A DNA stretch of 39,217 bases from Bacteroidales bacterium (GTDB taxonomy: Bacteria > Bacteroidota > Bacteroidia > Bacteroidales > UBA932), in NCBI GenBank assembly GCA_029007435.1, contig JAQXHU010000025.1:1-39217 (forward strand). Reading direction: 5' to 3'. The notes beneath the pieces were generated by a model that was given only the letters and a program-made list of their open reading frames with translations, did no database searches and was not told the DNA's origin. Both the position numbers and the translations under genes were made by a program. This document shows, piece by piece, positions 1-10,083 of this stretch. The stretch's first letter is position 1; every line of letters starts with the position of its first letter.

Positions 1-3
1 TCT

Positions 4-1155
4 ATGAAATACAATGCACTGCTGGTTTTCAGCACGCTCCTTGCGGCGATAGCCGTGAGTTGCAGCAAAGACGAACCATCGTCTGAAACCACCTCCAATG
101 ATTCTGATCTTGCGGGTGTCAATGTCGCAGTAGGTGAAACAAAAAGTTCTTACAGGAAGCTTTTCATTCTCAATGAGGGCAAAATGTACACGAACAATGC
201 GTCCCTGGATTTCTTCCGTTTTTCTGACGGGAAATATGTTCGGAACGCATTCGAACAGATGAACCCCGAGCAGGTTCTTGGTCTGGGAGACGTCGGCAAC
301 GATATAGCTATCTACAAAGACAGATTATGGATTGTCATAAATAATTCAGGTCTCGTCGAGGTCGTTGACCCGGAAGATGAGACACATATTGCCACCGTCA
401 AGGTGCCAAGCCCGAGGCAGATTGCCTTTGAGGGAGATTTCGCATACATAACTTCTTATTCCGGAGCCTATTACGGCGGTCCGGACAGAATCGGCGCGGT
501 TTACAAGGTTTCCACCAGATCATTCGAGGCGGTGGATTCCGTGCACGTGGGTTACCAGCCGGAAGGCATCGCCGGGCACAACGGCAGGCTGTATGTCGCC
601 AACAGCGGAGGTTTCAAATCTGACTGGTCGTATGATGACCGGATAAGTGTCATTGATGTCAGCTCATTCAAAGTGGTGGATGAAATCACAGCCGTGAAGA
701 ATATGCAGGACATTGTCATCTATGGAAACAATCTGTGGGTCAGCACGTTCGGAAACTACATGGATGTCCAGTCGGGCGTATGGCAGTTGAATCCAGGCAC
801 AGGTGAATTGCAGGCGCAGCCGGAGGAACTGGCCGGTGTGCGGTACAGCCGGTGTCTTGTGGAGAATGACGGTATTGTATATACGCTGGAAAATGTCTAT
901 GACGATATGTACAATGTTACCGGAAACAATCTATATGCGATTGACACTAAAACCGGAAAGGTGACGAGGTCGGAGCTGCCGGGTGAGATCAAGGTGGCAT
1001 ACAGTCTCGCCGTGAACGGTGACAATGGTGATTTCTATGTCGGGGATGCTTATGACTATGTCAATCCGGGGTCTGTCTTCTGCTTAAGCAAGGACCTGGA
1101 TATCAAGTGGTCAGCAGTTGCCGGCGTGGATCCCGGGCATCTTCTGCTCTGGTGA
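4..1155 (+). CDS. DUF5074/YncE-like beta-propeller surface lipoprotein (BtuG-like candidate)
   Basis: A 383-residue secreted lipoprotein. The N-terminus is a hydrophobic signal ending in a lipobox-like AVSC with Cys20 as the probable lipidated residue, followed by a Ser/Asp/Glu-rich linker suited to surface export. The rest is a repeated beta-propeller pattern: LFILNEGKMYTNNASLDFF near residue 53, then repeated segments of the kind 'IAFEGDFAYITSY' and 'GIAGHNGRLYVANSG', ending with a PGHLL motif. This matches the DUF5074/YncE-like family of Bacteroidales surface propellers, which includes the cobalamin-binding BtuG lipoproteins that pair with the TonB-dependent transporter BtuB. Any transporter partner would lie upstream, outside the window, so the ligand is inferred only. 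The start at base 4 is convincing because it directly precedes a full signal peptide. The next genes are convergent, so this is probably the last gene of its unit. Confidence 0.8.
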   Translation: MKYNALLVFSTLLAAIAVSCSKDEPSSETTSNDSDLAGVNVAVGETKSSYRKLFILNEGKMYTNNASLDFFRFSDGKYVRNAFEQMNPEQVLGLGDVGNDIAIYKDRLWIVINNSGLVEVVDPEDETHIATVKVPSPRQIAFEGDFAYITSYSGAYYGGPDRIGAVYKVSTRSFEAVDSVHVGYQPEGIAGHNGRLYVANSGGFKSDWSYDDRISVIDVSSFKVVDEITAVKNMQDIVIYGNNLWVSTFGNYMDVQSGVWQLNPGTGELQAQPEELAGVRYSRCLVENDGIVYTLENVYDDMYNVTGNNLYAIDTKTGKVTRSELPGEIKVAYSLAVNGDNGDFYVGDAYDYVNPGSVFCLSKDLDIKWSAVAGVDPGHLLLW

Positions 1156-1198
1156 CACTAAGTCAGAGACCGTGATTCTCTCCGCCAGCGGCTGAATG

Positions 1199-4100
1199 CT
1201 ATTTGTCAATCTGAAGGCGGGAGGGCCGGACGATGAAGACGGGGAGGACGAGGACGAGGGCGATGAGCGAGAAGAGCATTCCTGCGATGGTGCCGGCGGC
1301 GAAGTCAAACCAGAAGACTTCCTCCGGGCCATCAGTCAGGAACGGGACGAGACCGAGAATCGTGGACAACACCGTGAGCATCAGAGGATTGACCTTATGG
1401 TTATAAGCCTTTACATAAGCTCTCGTCTGGTATTCTGACATTGTCCCGCCAAAAGCTCTGAATGCATTGACAATATAAATCCCGGCATTGACCACAACTC
1501 CGCAAAGCATAATGAAAGCCGCGAAACCGCCCTGGTCGAACGAGAAATCAGACAGTCCGAACAGGAGGAAAATACCGATGAACGAAATTGGAATCATAAA
1601 AATCACGGCAAGCGGATAGCGGAACGACTCGAATGCCATTGCGAGCATAACATAAAGGACGGCGACTGTCAGAAGAATCAGCCAGGCATACCTGTCACGG
1701 TTCTCGTCAAACCATCCCCAGGATGGAGACGACGCCTTGAAACCTACCGGAAGAACCTCATCGTTCATATATTCCACCTGTCCGGAAATGAACTTCCTGG
1801 AAAGTTCGTAGCTGCCGATGAAGTTAAAACACACATCCAGTTCATAAGACTGGTTCTCCTTGCGTATATCAATGTCAGACAGCCGTTTGACAATGCTTCC
1901 GACATCCGACAGGGTTACCTTCAGCGAATCAACCCTGACCGGCTCATTGAGCACGTGCCACAGGTCATACTTATCCGTGTCCGAGGATTTCAGCCTGACA
2001 TTCACCAGTTCCCCGTCAGAACGGACAGCGCCGATCTTCTCATTATAAAGCAGGGATGACAGTTCTCCGTAATACGCATAAGGATTCACACCCTCAGCAG
2101 CGATTTTTCCGAAATCATAATCCAGGGCGAACTCGGCTGACGGCCGGCCGCCATATCCACCTGACCATATCTCCGGTCCAGACACCCTGGAGTTAGTCGA
2201 GATGCGTGCGACCAGATGCTCGGCATATCCGTAAAGTTCCCGGAAATTATAGCCTTTCAGAACAATCCGGTTCGACTTGTATGCTGATACGACATTGTTG
2301 TTGAACGCCTGGTTGTCAATGCCATAGACCCTCCAGTCCGCCCCTCCGGAATTAAGCGCCATCGCGGTCACCTGGGCCTTCAGATGAGCAGGAAATGAAG
2401 TGTTCTCATATTCCGGTTTGAACTCCACATCTATTCTCGCATCGTCATACGATACAATGTTCGTGGTGAAAACAGAAATGCCGTCGAATGAGGCCAGATA
2501 GTTCTCCATAGACCTGACCACGTCATCGAGCTGCCGCACAGAGCATCCCTCCAGCATACCGGCCTGGATATGAAGCACTTTCTTCTCCGGCTGACGATAG
2601 AAATCGGAGCGGTCAAGCGCCCGGCTGAACATTCCTGAAGAAGAACCGGCCACTTTGTCAATCACATTCCTGTTGTCAAGATAAGGACGCCAGGAGACAA
2701 CCGGGCGTATGACCTTTTCATAAAAAGCTCCCCTCTCGTGCCTGTCAGGCTGCGGAATGAGGTAAAGCGGTATTCCGAAAGCAATAACGAATACGGCGAC
2801 ATAGGCCCAGCGATGCCGCGCACCCCAATCTATATACCTGTAATACAGACTGTTCCACTTCACAATCCTGCGTCTTTTCGAAATTGATAACGAAGATGAA
2901 GTCCGTCCAGCAGGAATAAAATGAAGAAGCGCGGGTATGAAATAATACGCAATGGCGAGTGACACTGCCAGATTGATTGCGATTACCCAGATGAAATCGG
3001 TCAGATTGCCCCGCTCGGACACCGGAAGCAGCAATATCATCAGCAGGGCCGCCACCGTGGTCAGCACCGCCGCCACCATATCAGGGAACACACTTCGGTC
3101 CTTCCAATAAGTATAATGCGCTATCATCACGATTGTAGTGTCGATGACAATTCCCAGCGAAACAGTGATGCCGGCAAGCGTGTAAATATGGACAATGACA
3201 CCTGAAAGCGCATATATTGCAATGGATATCAACATATTGACCGTTAGAGTCAAGGCTGTCACCATCATAATGCGCCAAGACCTGTTCACGATAAATACGA
3301 ACAGCAGGAGAATCAGAAGGCACAGCCCGGTACGGACATATATTTTCCGCAGTTCTTCTGACACATATTCAGATGCATCGTACCCGATGCTTGCCGTTAT
3401 CTCCATCGGAAAACCGTCCTGCAGCACGCCCATACATTGTTTTACTGCCGCCACAGTGGTCAGCAGATTGGCCGATGGGTCGAGAGAGACCGATAGCGTC
3501 ACGGTGTTCAGCCCGTTGATACGGTAATATGAAGACGGCTCTTCCTCCTCGTATTTCCAAGTCGCTATATCCCTGAGATACACTATTTTATCCCCGGATT
3601 TGAGAACAGGAATCTCTCCTGGCAGGACTTTTTCCCCCGAAACAGAGGCAATGGCCACACGCACAGCCATCAGGCGTCCGGACATCTCATCCACAGTCAT
3701 ACCTGCTACCTCGTCGGAATAATACTCATTGAAAGCGGACCGGATGTCAGCAGCCCTCACTCCTAAAGAAGCCGCCTTGTCCGCATCGAACGTGATGACC
3801 CATTGAAACGGCGTCCCTCCGGTCACCTGCACCTTGTCAACCCCATCAATTCGGGACAGCGGCGTCAGAATCCGGTTCTCCGCGAATTTCTGGATCTGCC
3901 TGGACGGGAGGCTGCCTTTAAGCAGATAAGTGATGGCCGTCACAGTCTTCCCGCCCCCAGCATCAAGAGATATCGAAGGATATACAAGTTCCTCAGGCAG
4001 GGAAGAATATATATTGCGTACAGCTGAAGCCACTTCGAATCTGGCCGCAGCCATATCAGTACCCTTCTGAAACTTCACATTGACAGATCCGGAGCCCTTA

Positions 4101-4342
4101 CGTGAAACCGATGAAGTGCCTGTCGCTCCGGATATGCCGGAAAGCACTCCTTCAAGCCGTGAAGTCACCTCAGCCTCAATTGATTCCGCCGAAGCCCCGT
4201 TCATTGTATAGGATACTTTGATGGACGTTCCGGGATCGGAAGGCAAATACTGTATTGAAAGCATACGGAGCGAGGCGAGGCCTGCAATAGACATCGCCGC
4301 AACAATCAGGACCGCGGAAAATGGTGATAGGCTCCGTTTCAT
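1199..4342 (-). CDS. RND efflux permease, second (divergent) subunit
   Basis: A 1047-residue inner-membrane RND (AcrB/MdtC-like) transporter, the last gene of the efflux operon. TM1 at the N-terminus, a porter domain, the TM2-6 block, a second porter domain and the TM8-12 block are all present. The TM4 motif reads GIVIDTTIVMIAH: Asp401 matches AcrB Asp407, but the second acidic residue (AcrB Asp408) is Thr. The TM10 position of AcrB Lys940 is Asn952. The loop after TM4 is also poorly conserved compared with the first permease. I therefore infer that this subunit may have a reduced role in proton transfer, by analogy with two-permease pumps such as MdtB/MdtC. A longer reading frame starts at a TTG that touches the stop of the previous gene; the ATG at 4342, 12 bases after that stop, gives the better N-terminus MKRSLSPF. 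Confidence 0.9.
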   Translation of the reverse strand: MKRSLSPFSAVLIVAAMSIAGLASLRMLSIQYLPSDPGTSIKVSYTMNGASAESIEAEVTSRLEGVLSGISGATGTSSVSRKGSGSVNVKFQKGTDMAAARFEVASAVRNIYSSLPEELVYPSISLDAGGGKTVTAITYLLKGSLPSRQIQKFAENRILTPLSRIDGVDKVQVTGGTPFQWVITFDADKAASLGVRAADIRSAFNEYYSDEVAGMTVDEMSGRLMAVRVAIASVSGEKVLPGEIPVLKSGDKIVYLRDIATWKYEEEEPSSYYRINGLNTVTLSVSLDPSANLLTTVAAVKQCMGVLQDGFPMEITASIGYDASEYVSEELRKIYVRTGLCLLILLLFVFIVNRSWRIMMVTALTLTVNMLISIAIYALSGVIVHIYTLAGITVSLGIVIDTTIVMIAHYTYWKDRSVFPDMVAAVLTTVAALLMILLLPVSERGNLTDFIWVIAINLAVSLAIAYYFIPALLHFIPAGRTSSSLSISKRRRIVKWNSLYYRYIDWGARHRWAYVAVFVIAFGIPLYLIPQPDRHERGAFYEKVIRPVVSWRPYLDNRNVIDKVAGSSSGMFSRALDRSDFYRQPEKKVLHIQAGMLEGCSVRQLDDVVRSMENYLASFDGISVFTTNIVSYDDARIDVEFKPEYENTSFPAHLKAQVTAMALNSGGADWRVYGIDNQAFNNNVVSAYKSNRIVLKGYNFRELYGYAEHLVARISTNSRVSGPEIWSGGYGGRPSAEFALDYDFGKIAAEGVNPYAYYGELSSLLYNEKIGAVRSDGELVNVRLKSSDTDKYDLWHVLNEPVRVDSLKVTLSDVGSIVKRLSDIDIRKENQSYELDVCFNFIGSYELSRKFISGQVEYMNDEVLPVGFKASSPSWGWFDENRDRYAWLILLTVAVLYVMLAMAFESFRYPLAVIFMIPISFIGIFLLFGLSDFSFDQGGFAAFIMLCGVVVNAGIYIVNAFRAFGGTMSEYQTRAYVKAYNHKVNPLMLTVLSTILGLVPFLTDGPEEVFWFDFAAGTIAGMLFSLIALVLVLPVFIVRPSRLQIDK

Positions 4343-4354
4343 ATCAGTTTCCAA

Positions 4355-7300
4355 TTATTTGCCGATAAATCTGTAAACTGAATAATACAATGCGGGGAGG
4401 ACGTAAAGGCTCACAAGCGTGCCCACGGTCATTCCGGCAATAATCACCAGTGACATAGGATATTGCAGATCATCTCCAATGTTGCCCCTGCCCAGGAACG
4501 GAATCACTGCAAGGATAGTGGTCAACGATGTCATCACTATTGCCTTCATCCTTCTGCCGGAAGCCACGATGACAGCTTCTTTCAACTCCATACCGCCGCG
4601 TCTGAGCTTATTAATGGTATCCACCTTGAGAATTGAATCATTTATCACGATTCCGCTGACAACCACAAGTCCGATCAGGGACATAAGATTGATTGACACT
4701 CCGAGTAACCATAGGAGCAAAAGCGAGGCGAACACGTCCACAACTATCTCTGACATAATGAGAAGAGGCTGAAGAAGCGACTCGAACTGGGATGCGAGAA
4801 TAAGGTAAAGCAGCAGGACTGCTATAAAGAATATCGCTGCCAGTTCACGGGTCATCTCCCTGTTGGAAAACCACGAGCCGGAATATCCCGCCTCGAAATC
4901 CCCGTCAACCGCAAGGGCTTCCGTAACGGCATTCATCACTTCCGGCACATCTTTCTGCGGGACATCAAGATTGACAGGATAATAATTGCCCTCAACCCCT
5001 GATATGACGGTCTTCATATCCTCCACAAAAGTCTGTCGCATCAATCCTGAAACCGGTATCCGTGCTCCTTCTTTCTGGATATAAGAGTTCTGAAGGTATT
5101 CCCAAAGTCCTGAGTGGTCAGCACCTGTCACGACCGGGAGCGTATGCGAGCCCTGCACGACAGTGAAAAGCCGGTTCTGGGAGAGCGCATTTTTCAGGAC
5201 ACCCACAATGTCCTCATAACCGATATCATACAATGCCATCTTGTCCGGATCGGCAATGAACAGCATATCCGTTTTCACAGAAAGTTCCTGGACAGGAACA
5301 CCGGGCAGGGCCGCCCGCACAGACTGCAATGTCTTGCGCAGAAGGCCAGTCTCAATCTCCGGAGATGACACAGGCCTGAGACGGGCTACAAGCTGGGCCT
5401 CTTCATTGCCGAAAATCAGGTCGAAAATATTTCCCGAGACAGAAAAAGAGAAATCTGCCGAAGGATAATGACTTGACAGATAAGAAGATAAAGTTTCTTT
5501 CAGTTCCGATAGCGAGCCGGCATCCCGGCAATTGAGATAGATGGAGGCGGCAGAAGAGCCTATGTCCCCGCTATGGCCGAGGATGAACTGCTGGATTCCT
5601 ATAAGCGACGTCACCTGGATTGCCTTGTCACCGGCTTCCGCTTCAAGTCCGGCCACCCTTGAGACATTCTGCCCAAGTGAGACCTGCTCGTTCCAGTCAA
5701 CATTCAGGATTGCATCCGTATAAGTCACAGGAGGGAGCTGTTCCTTCGGCATATATCTGAAACAGAAGAAGATGCCGATGAACGACACTACTATGAGCCC
5801 CCAGGCAGCCGGCTGATGGCGGATGAACCAGTTCACGCAAACATCTTCCATTCTGAGCATCATATCATTGAACTGGAAACGTTGCAGGAAAGGTGACGGG
5901 CGAAAAGCGGGAATATGTCTGTACCAGCTGTGGTAGAAAACCGGTATCACAGTGACTGTCACGAGATAAGATGTCAAAAGCACAATTGTCACCGACATCG
6001 CCTGGTCGTAAAACAAAGCCCCGGCTATGCCATTGACAAAGACAAGCGGGATGAAAACGGCGCAGGTAGTCAGAATTGAGCTGAGCATCGGTCCGACCAC
6101 TTCCGATGTGCCATCAAGCACTGCATTCCGGAGGCAATCCCCCCGCTGCCAGCGGGATGAGATATTGTCCACCAGCACTATGGTATTGTCGGCCATCATT
6201 CCCACTCCGAGAAGCAGGCCCGCCAACGAGATGATGTTCAGAGTGAGGCCTGCCGCATAGAACACAGCCATAGAGAAGACCAGCGCCACCGGCATTGTGA
6301 GGCAGACCAGGGCCGGGGAACGGAAGTCCATCATAAAGATGAAGATGACCAGACTTGCGAGGAGGATTCCGAGGATGATATTGCGCAGAAGGGCGCGGAT
6401 TGAATAGTCCAAAAGCTGTGTCTGGTCCCTGGTCACTTCGAACTGTACATCAGGGTAATCCCTTCCGAAATTGTCCATCAGTTCTTTCACTGAATGTCTC
6501 AGGTCCGACATCCTGGCACTGCTCTGCTTTATCACCGCCATACATACAGCATCCCTACCTCCGGAGCGCACAAGTCCCTGTCTTTCAGCAGGCTGCTGGC
6601 GCACTTCAGCTATCTCCCGGAGCTGCATCACCCTGTCTCCGGCCCTGAACCAGATATTCTCAATATCCTCCTTCGAGGCGACATCCGAGAGGAACTTGAC
6701 ACTGAAGCGGTACTGTCCGTCCCTTATTGAAAGTGAGCCGAGACGGATATTGGCCCGGCTGATTATGGACTCGAACTCTTCCCGGGAAATCCCGAGCTGA
6801 GTCAATTTCCCCGCGTCAGGAATCACCATAATCTCCTCGTCGGCAAATCCGCTGCAATCGACCATAGCCACCTCCGGAAGCTGCTCGATACGTTTGCAGA
6901 CCACATCCTGGATGAATCTTCCCAATGAGGCAAAATCCCTGTCTGAAGAATCCTCACGGAGACTTGCGTTGATATAAAATGCCGGGATATCGGAAGCATT
7001 GGCTTTCAAGACTTTAGGACGTTCTATATCCGGAAGCGAGCCCATTGACCTGTCAATCTTCTCATTGACTTCGATGAAAAGATAGTCTATATTCTCCCCG
7101 TGACTGAAAACAAGCCGCAGCATCGACGAGCCGTCCCTCGAAGATGTCACAATGTCTTTCAGTGCGTTAATCTGGATGAACTGCTGCCTGAGCGGCTTCA
7201 CCACACTTCCGTCGAGTTCCCTGGCAGACATATCTGGTGCTGTTATCTGGACAGTGATGCACGGGACATCCACATCCGGGGCCAGGGACACAGGCAGGAG

Positions 7301-7384
7301 CCTGATGCTGACGAGTCCCAGGACCACAGCCACCAGCATAGCCATTGTGACCGCAACCGGTCTGTCTATCAATTTCTCCAGCAT
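4355..7384 (-). CDS. RND efflux permease, first subunit
   Basis: A 1009-residue RND-family inner-membrane permease. The N-terminus MLEKLIDRPVAVTMAMLVA is the usual RND start, leading into TM1 and then the first porter domain. The TM4 motif is GVGMMADNTIVLVDN with Asp399, matching AcrB Asp407; the neighbouring residue is Asn400 instead of Asp. In TM10 the segment GIVINDSILKVD puts Asn915 where AcrB has Lys940. Both changes are seen in many Bacteroidota and heavy-metal-type RND proteins, so the pump may still be proton driven. The loop after TM4 (ISSRWQRGDCLRNAVLDGTSEV) is well conserved, unlike in the second permease. It is third in the operon, 18 bases after the adaptor. The substrate cannot be told from sequence; drugs, detergents, bile acids or metals are all possible. 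Confidence 0.93.
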   Translation of the reverse strand: MLEKLIDRPVAVTMAMLVAVVLGLVSIRLLPVSLAPDVDVPCITVQITAPDMSARELDGSVVKPLRQQFIQINALKDIVTSSRDGSSMLRLVFSHGENIDYLFIEVNEKIDRSMGSLPDIERPKVLKANASDIPAFYINASLREDSSDRDFASLGRFIQDVVCKRIEQLPEVAMVDCSGFADEEIMVIPDAGKLTQLGISREEFESIISRANIRLGSLSIRDGQYRFSVKFLSDVASKEDIENIWFRAGDRVMQLREIAEVRQQPAERQGLVRSGGRDAVCMAVIKQSSARMSDLRHSVKELMDNFGRDYPDVQFEVTRDQTQLLDYSIRALLRNIILGILLASLVIFIFMMDFRSPALVCLTMPVALVFSMAVFYAAGLTLNIISLAGLLLGVGMMADNTIVLVDNISSRWQRGDCLRNAVLDGTSEVVGPMLSSILTTCAVFIPLVFVNGIAGALFYDQAMSVTIVLLTSYLVTVTVIPVFYHSWYRHIPAFRPSPFLQRFQFNDMMLRMEDVCVNWFIRHQPAAWGLIVVSFIGIFFCFRYMPKEQLPPVTYTDAILNVDWNEQVSLGQNVSRVAGLEAEAGDKAIQVTSLIGIQQFILGHSGDIGSSAASIYLNCRDAGSLSELKETLSSYLSSHYPSADFSFSVSGNIFDLIFGNEEAQLVARLRPVSSPEIETGLLRKTLQSVRAALPGVPVQELSVKTDMLFIADPDKMALYDIGYEDIVGVLKNALSQNRLFTVVQGSHTLPVVTGADHSGLWEYLQNSYIQKEGARIPVSGLMRQTFVEDMKTVISGVEGNYYPVNLDVPQKDVPEVMNAVTEALAVDGDFEAGYSGSWFSNREMTRELAAIFFIAVLLLYLILASQFESLLQPLLIMSEIVVDVFASLLLLWLLGVSINLMSLIGLVVVSGIVINDSILKVDTINKLRRGGMELKEAVIVASGRRMKAIVMTSLTTILAVIPFLGRGNIGDDLQYPMSLVIIAGMTVGTLVSLYVLPALYYSVYRFIGK

Positions 7385-7402
7385 AATGTCAACGATACGG
7401 AT

Positions 7403-8482
7403 TTAAGGATTGACGGGCCTGACTTCCGAGCCGTCAGCCAGATTGAGATTGTTGGAAATAATCACGACGTCCCCGGCAGAAAGCGAAGCCCCGCGGTCCG
7501 TATTGGCCTCAACCACAAACGAGTCCCTATTGGATGCAATGATATTGACATATACCCAATGAGCCTTCCCGTCAGGCGTATATGTGAACAATACGTCCAG
7601 ATTGTCCCTTATCACGACAGCGTTTCTCGGTACGACGAGACATCCGGGGACATTCTTCTCCACAGTCACTTTCACATTCATACCGTCCACAAGGTACTGC
7701 GATCCGGCCACCTTCGCCCTTACTGCCACCTGCCCGTTCTTGTCAACCACAGGGTTGATGTCAGAAATCCGGCCCGTGAATGTTTTGGAAAGGTCCGCAA
7801 AAGGGGTGACAGTGACCGGAAGACCTTTGGAAAGGAAGGAATATTCGGACTCCATCACTGTGAAGTCCACGTCCATCGAACTGTCATCCAGCAATGTGCA
7901 GAAACAGTCAGCCGGAGCCTGGTCATATTGTTTTACTTTCAGGTCCGCAACCCGGCCTGTGAATGGAGCCCTGAGGACCGTCTCAGAGAGTTCAAATTCC
8001 GCACGCCTGTATGAATTGACGGCCGAATTGTAGCCGGAACGTATTTTTGCCATAGACATAATGTCACCCGGCACGGACGATGTGTCACGTGCGGCAAATC
8101 CTTGTCCTGCAAGCACATCGTAAAGTTCAAGCCTTGCCTTTTCCAGTGCCTCCCCCGCAGCCTCAACAGCGAGCACAAGATCCGGCCTGTCAATGCGGGC
8201 AATCTCGGATCCTGCCGCAACTCTCTGTCCGTTCCCCACATTGAGCCGCGACACGGTACCCGGCAAATTGAATTTCAATGATGCCCTGGATGCGGCAGAG
8301 AGTTTTCCGTTTGAAACCAGCTGAAGAGGAAAATCAGTCCGCTCGAGTGTCTGGACAGTCACGGTATTTATCTCCGGAGAATATTCCAGTTTGCTGTCTC
8401 TCAGTTCTTTGCCCTCCCTGTTACGGCATCCGCACAGCAGCGCCAGGGCCATAGCCGCCGCGGATATTTTCCTTATCAGCAT
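7403..8482 (-). CDS. RND periplasmic adaptor (membrane fusion protein), lipoprotein
   Basis: A 359-residue HlyD/AcrA-type membrane fusion protein that bridges the RND permeases and the TolC-like channel in the periplasm. The signal peptide ends in the lipobox LCGC, so Cys19 should be lipidated and anchor the protein in a membrane. Then come the beta-barrel strand, a biotinyl-lipoyl half motif (PGTVSRLNVGNGQRVAAGSEIARID), a short helical hairpin of about 60 residues, the second lipoyl half (LRAPFTGRVADLKVKQYDQ) and the C-terminal beta-barrel and membrane-proximal domains. The short hairpin is typical of adaptors in Bacteroidota. It lies 8 bases after the tolC-like gene and 18 bases before the first permease, so it is almost certainly cotranscribed. 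Confidence 0.93.
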   Translation of the reverse strand: MLIRKISAAAMALALLCGCRNREGKELRDSKLEYSPEINTVTVQTLERTDFPLQLVSNGKLSAASRASLKFNLPGTVSRLNVGNGQRVAAGSEIARIDRPDLVLAVEAAGEALEKARLELYDVLAGQGFAARDTSSVPGDIMSMAKIRSGYNSAVNSYRRAEFELSETVLRAPFTGRVADLKVKQYDQAPADCFCTLLDDSSMDVDFTVMESEYSFLSKGLPVTVTPFADLSKTFTGRISDINPVVDKNGQVAVRAKVAGSQYLVDGMNVKVTVEKNVPGCLVVPRNAVVIRDNLDVLFTYTPDGKAHWVYVNIIASNRDSFVVEANTDRGASLSAGDVVIISNNLNLADGSEVRPVNP

Positions 8483-8490
8483 AGATAATC

Positions 8491-9984
8491 CTATTTTACC
8501 AGTTCCTCAATCATCTCATCCTCATCAATATCGATGTCCTTTCCCCCGATGAAATCATAGAGTGTGTATTGGCGCAGTTTATAATAATAACTCCAGTAGT
8601 TGCTCACATCACTTATATATTTCTGCAGGGCGTCATTGTTCTCGCTCTGCGCCGTGTTCAGGTCTGTCACAGAGGCCGAGCCGTTCCGGAAATTCTCCAT
8701 CGTCAGTTCATAGCGCTCCCCCGCAATTTTCATCGCACGCCTGGAGACCGAGCACTGGCGGGCCTGGCTGTTGAACTGCCCTACTGCGGTGAAAAGCGTC
8801 CTGCGGTAGTCATTCTCGCTCTGCTGGACCTGGGCTTTGACCACCGCCTCAGCGGCCTTGGCTTTCTGCACTTTCCCCTTGCCGAGCCCCCAGTCGAAAA
8901 CAGGAACACTGAAAGACAGGCCCACAACTTCCTGGTCAAGAGGACTTTTGTATGCCCCGCCTATAGTCGGTGCCGTGTCCGTCAGGCCGAAACGGGCATT
9001 CAGTGAGACAGTTATCCCCCTGTCAGCCCTGGCCTTGGCGATATCAGCACCGGCATTCAGCAAGGCAATCTCGTTTTCCAGATTGAAGGAGGAGTTCTCC
9101 ATCGTCTTGGACAGGACCATATCGTAATCCATCGTGACATCCGGCAGGTTCTCGGCAAGGACGGGCTGGATTTCCACCGATTCATCGAACCCAAGAAGCG
9201 AGTTCAGATTCATCTGCGCATCCCTGACCTTCACCGCGGTCTCATTGATTGAAATGCTGTCGTTCAGCATCCTGAGCTCCAGCTGAAGATATTCGTCACG
9301 GGTCACGCTGCCGAGTTTCATTCTCTCCCCCGCCACATTGTGCATACGTACAGTATTGTCATAGTTGGTCTGCGCGATATGATTGTTCATCGATGCAAGA
9401 ATCAATGCGTTATAAGCTTCCACCACCTCTATGGTGAGCTTTTCCATTGACTCTATATATACCCGTTTCCCTTTTTCGTATTCTTTCGGGGAGATCAGTT
9501 TGTCCCATTTGAACTGGTTGTAGGCGAACAGCGGCTGGCGGTAAGAGACTGTGACCGGCTGGGAATACCAGGTCTTTGAACGGGTTCCGTAGAACTGGTC
9601 AATCCTGGACAGGTCTGAATAAGCCGTGATGACGCCCCCGGTGAATGTGACATTCTGGGACACCCTGAGTCCCAATGAGTTCTGGAGATTGTGGGTGCTG
9701 GAATATTTCAGCTGGGCATCATCGTAGCTCTGCAGGAGGACAAGGGACCTGTCATAATTCATCAGGTTCCCGTACAGGCTCAACGACGGCAGACGGCTCG
9801 CCTTGTATGTGCGCCATGCCCAGTATGCCGATATGAATTCATTCCTGGCTTCAAGAGCCGCCACCGACCGGGTTCTCGCCGTGGCCACCGCCTCCTCCAT
9901 CGTCATTTCCTGTGCGTCCGCCGTCATTTCCGCCACTGCGAATGCAATCAGCCCGGCCATCATATATTTTACCAGTCTCTCCAT
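8491..9984 (-). CDS. TolC-family outer membrane efflux protein
   Basis: A 497-residue outer-membrane channel of the TolC/OEP family, and the first gene of the four-gene efflux operon. It has a signal peptide that ends near TADAQ, then two related halves typical of the family: the first includes EARNEFISAYWAWRTYKAS and LGLRVSQNVTFTGG, the second QEVVGLSFSVPVFDWGLGKG and the helical segment RYELTMENFRNGSASVTDL with the usual N-x-A-x-S-E-N-N continuation. The C-terminal tail is acidic (DIDIDEDEMIEELVK). The channel would carry substrates from the adaptor/permease complex across the outer membrane. A weak -7-like box lies about 40 bases upstream at 10024-10031. Confidence 0.93.
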   Translation of the reverse strand: MERLVKYMMAGLIAFAVAEMTADAQEMTMEEAVATARTRSVAALEARNEFISAYWAWRTYKASRLPSLSLYGNLMNYDRSLVLLQSYDDAQLKYSSTHNLQNSLGLRVSQNVTFTGGVITAYSDLSRIDQFYGTRSKTWYSQPVTVSYRQPLFAYNQFKWDKLISPKEYEKGKRVYIESMEKLTIEVVEAYNALILASMNNHIAQTNYDNTVRMHNVAGERMKLGSVTRDEYLQLELRMLNDSISINETAVKVRDAQMNLNSLLGFDESVEIQPVLAENLPDVTMDYDMVLSKTMENSSFNLENEIALLNAGADIAKARADRGITVSLNARFGLTDTAPTIGGAYKSPLDQEVVGLSFSVPVFDWGLGKGKVQKAKAAEAVVKAQVQQSENDYRRTLFTAVGQFNSQARQCSVSRRAMKIAGERYELTMENFRNGSASVTDLNTAQSENNDALQKYISDVSNYWSYYYKLRQYTLYDFIGGKDIDIDEDEMIEELVK

Positions 9985-10023
9985 ATCCCGGCAATGTCAG
10001 TTAGCAAAAAGCAATATCATTCG

Positions 10024-10031
10024 CTAATATA
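10024..10031 (-). promoter_or_regulatory. Possible -7 box of the efflux operon
   Basis: The minus strand reads TATATTAG here, one mismatch from the Bacteroidota -7 consensus TAnnTTTG, 39 bases before the tolC-like start. No clear -33 TTTG is found at the expected spacing, so support is weak. Confidence 0.3.
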
Positions 10032-10083
10032 TACATTATTTTCCAATTCCGTCAGCATTTCTTACCATTACTGATATCAGGAT

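Noticed and set aside
1156..1198. Possible terminator between the first lipoprotein gene and the convergent RND gene
   Set aside because: Only a 4-bp AGAG/CTCT pairing is present.
7100..8014. 304-codon open frame on the plus strand opposite the RND permease and adaptor genes
   Set aside because: Shadow of the strongly supported minus-strand genes; its translation is rich in Arg, His and Cys, shows no family pattern and has no promoter.
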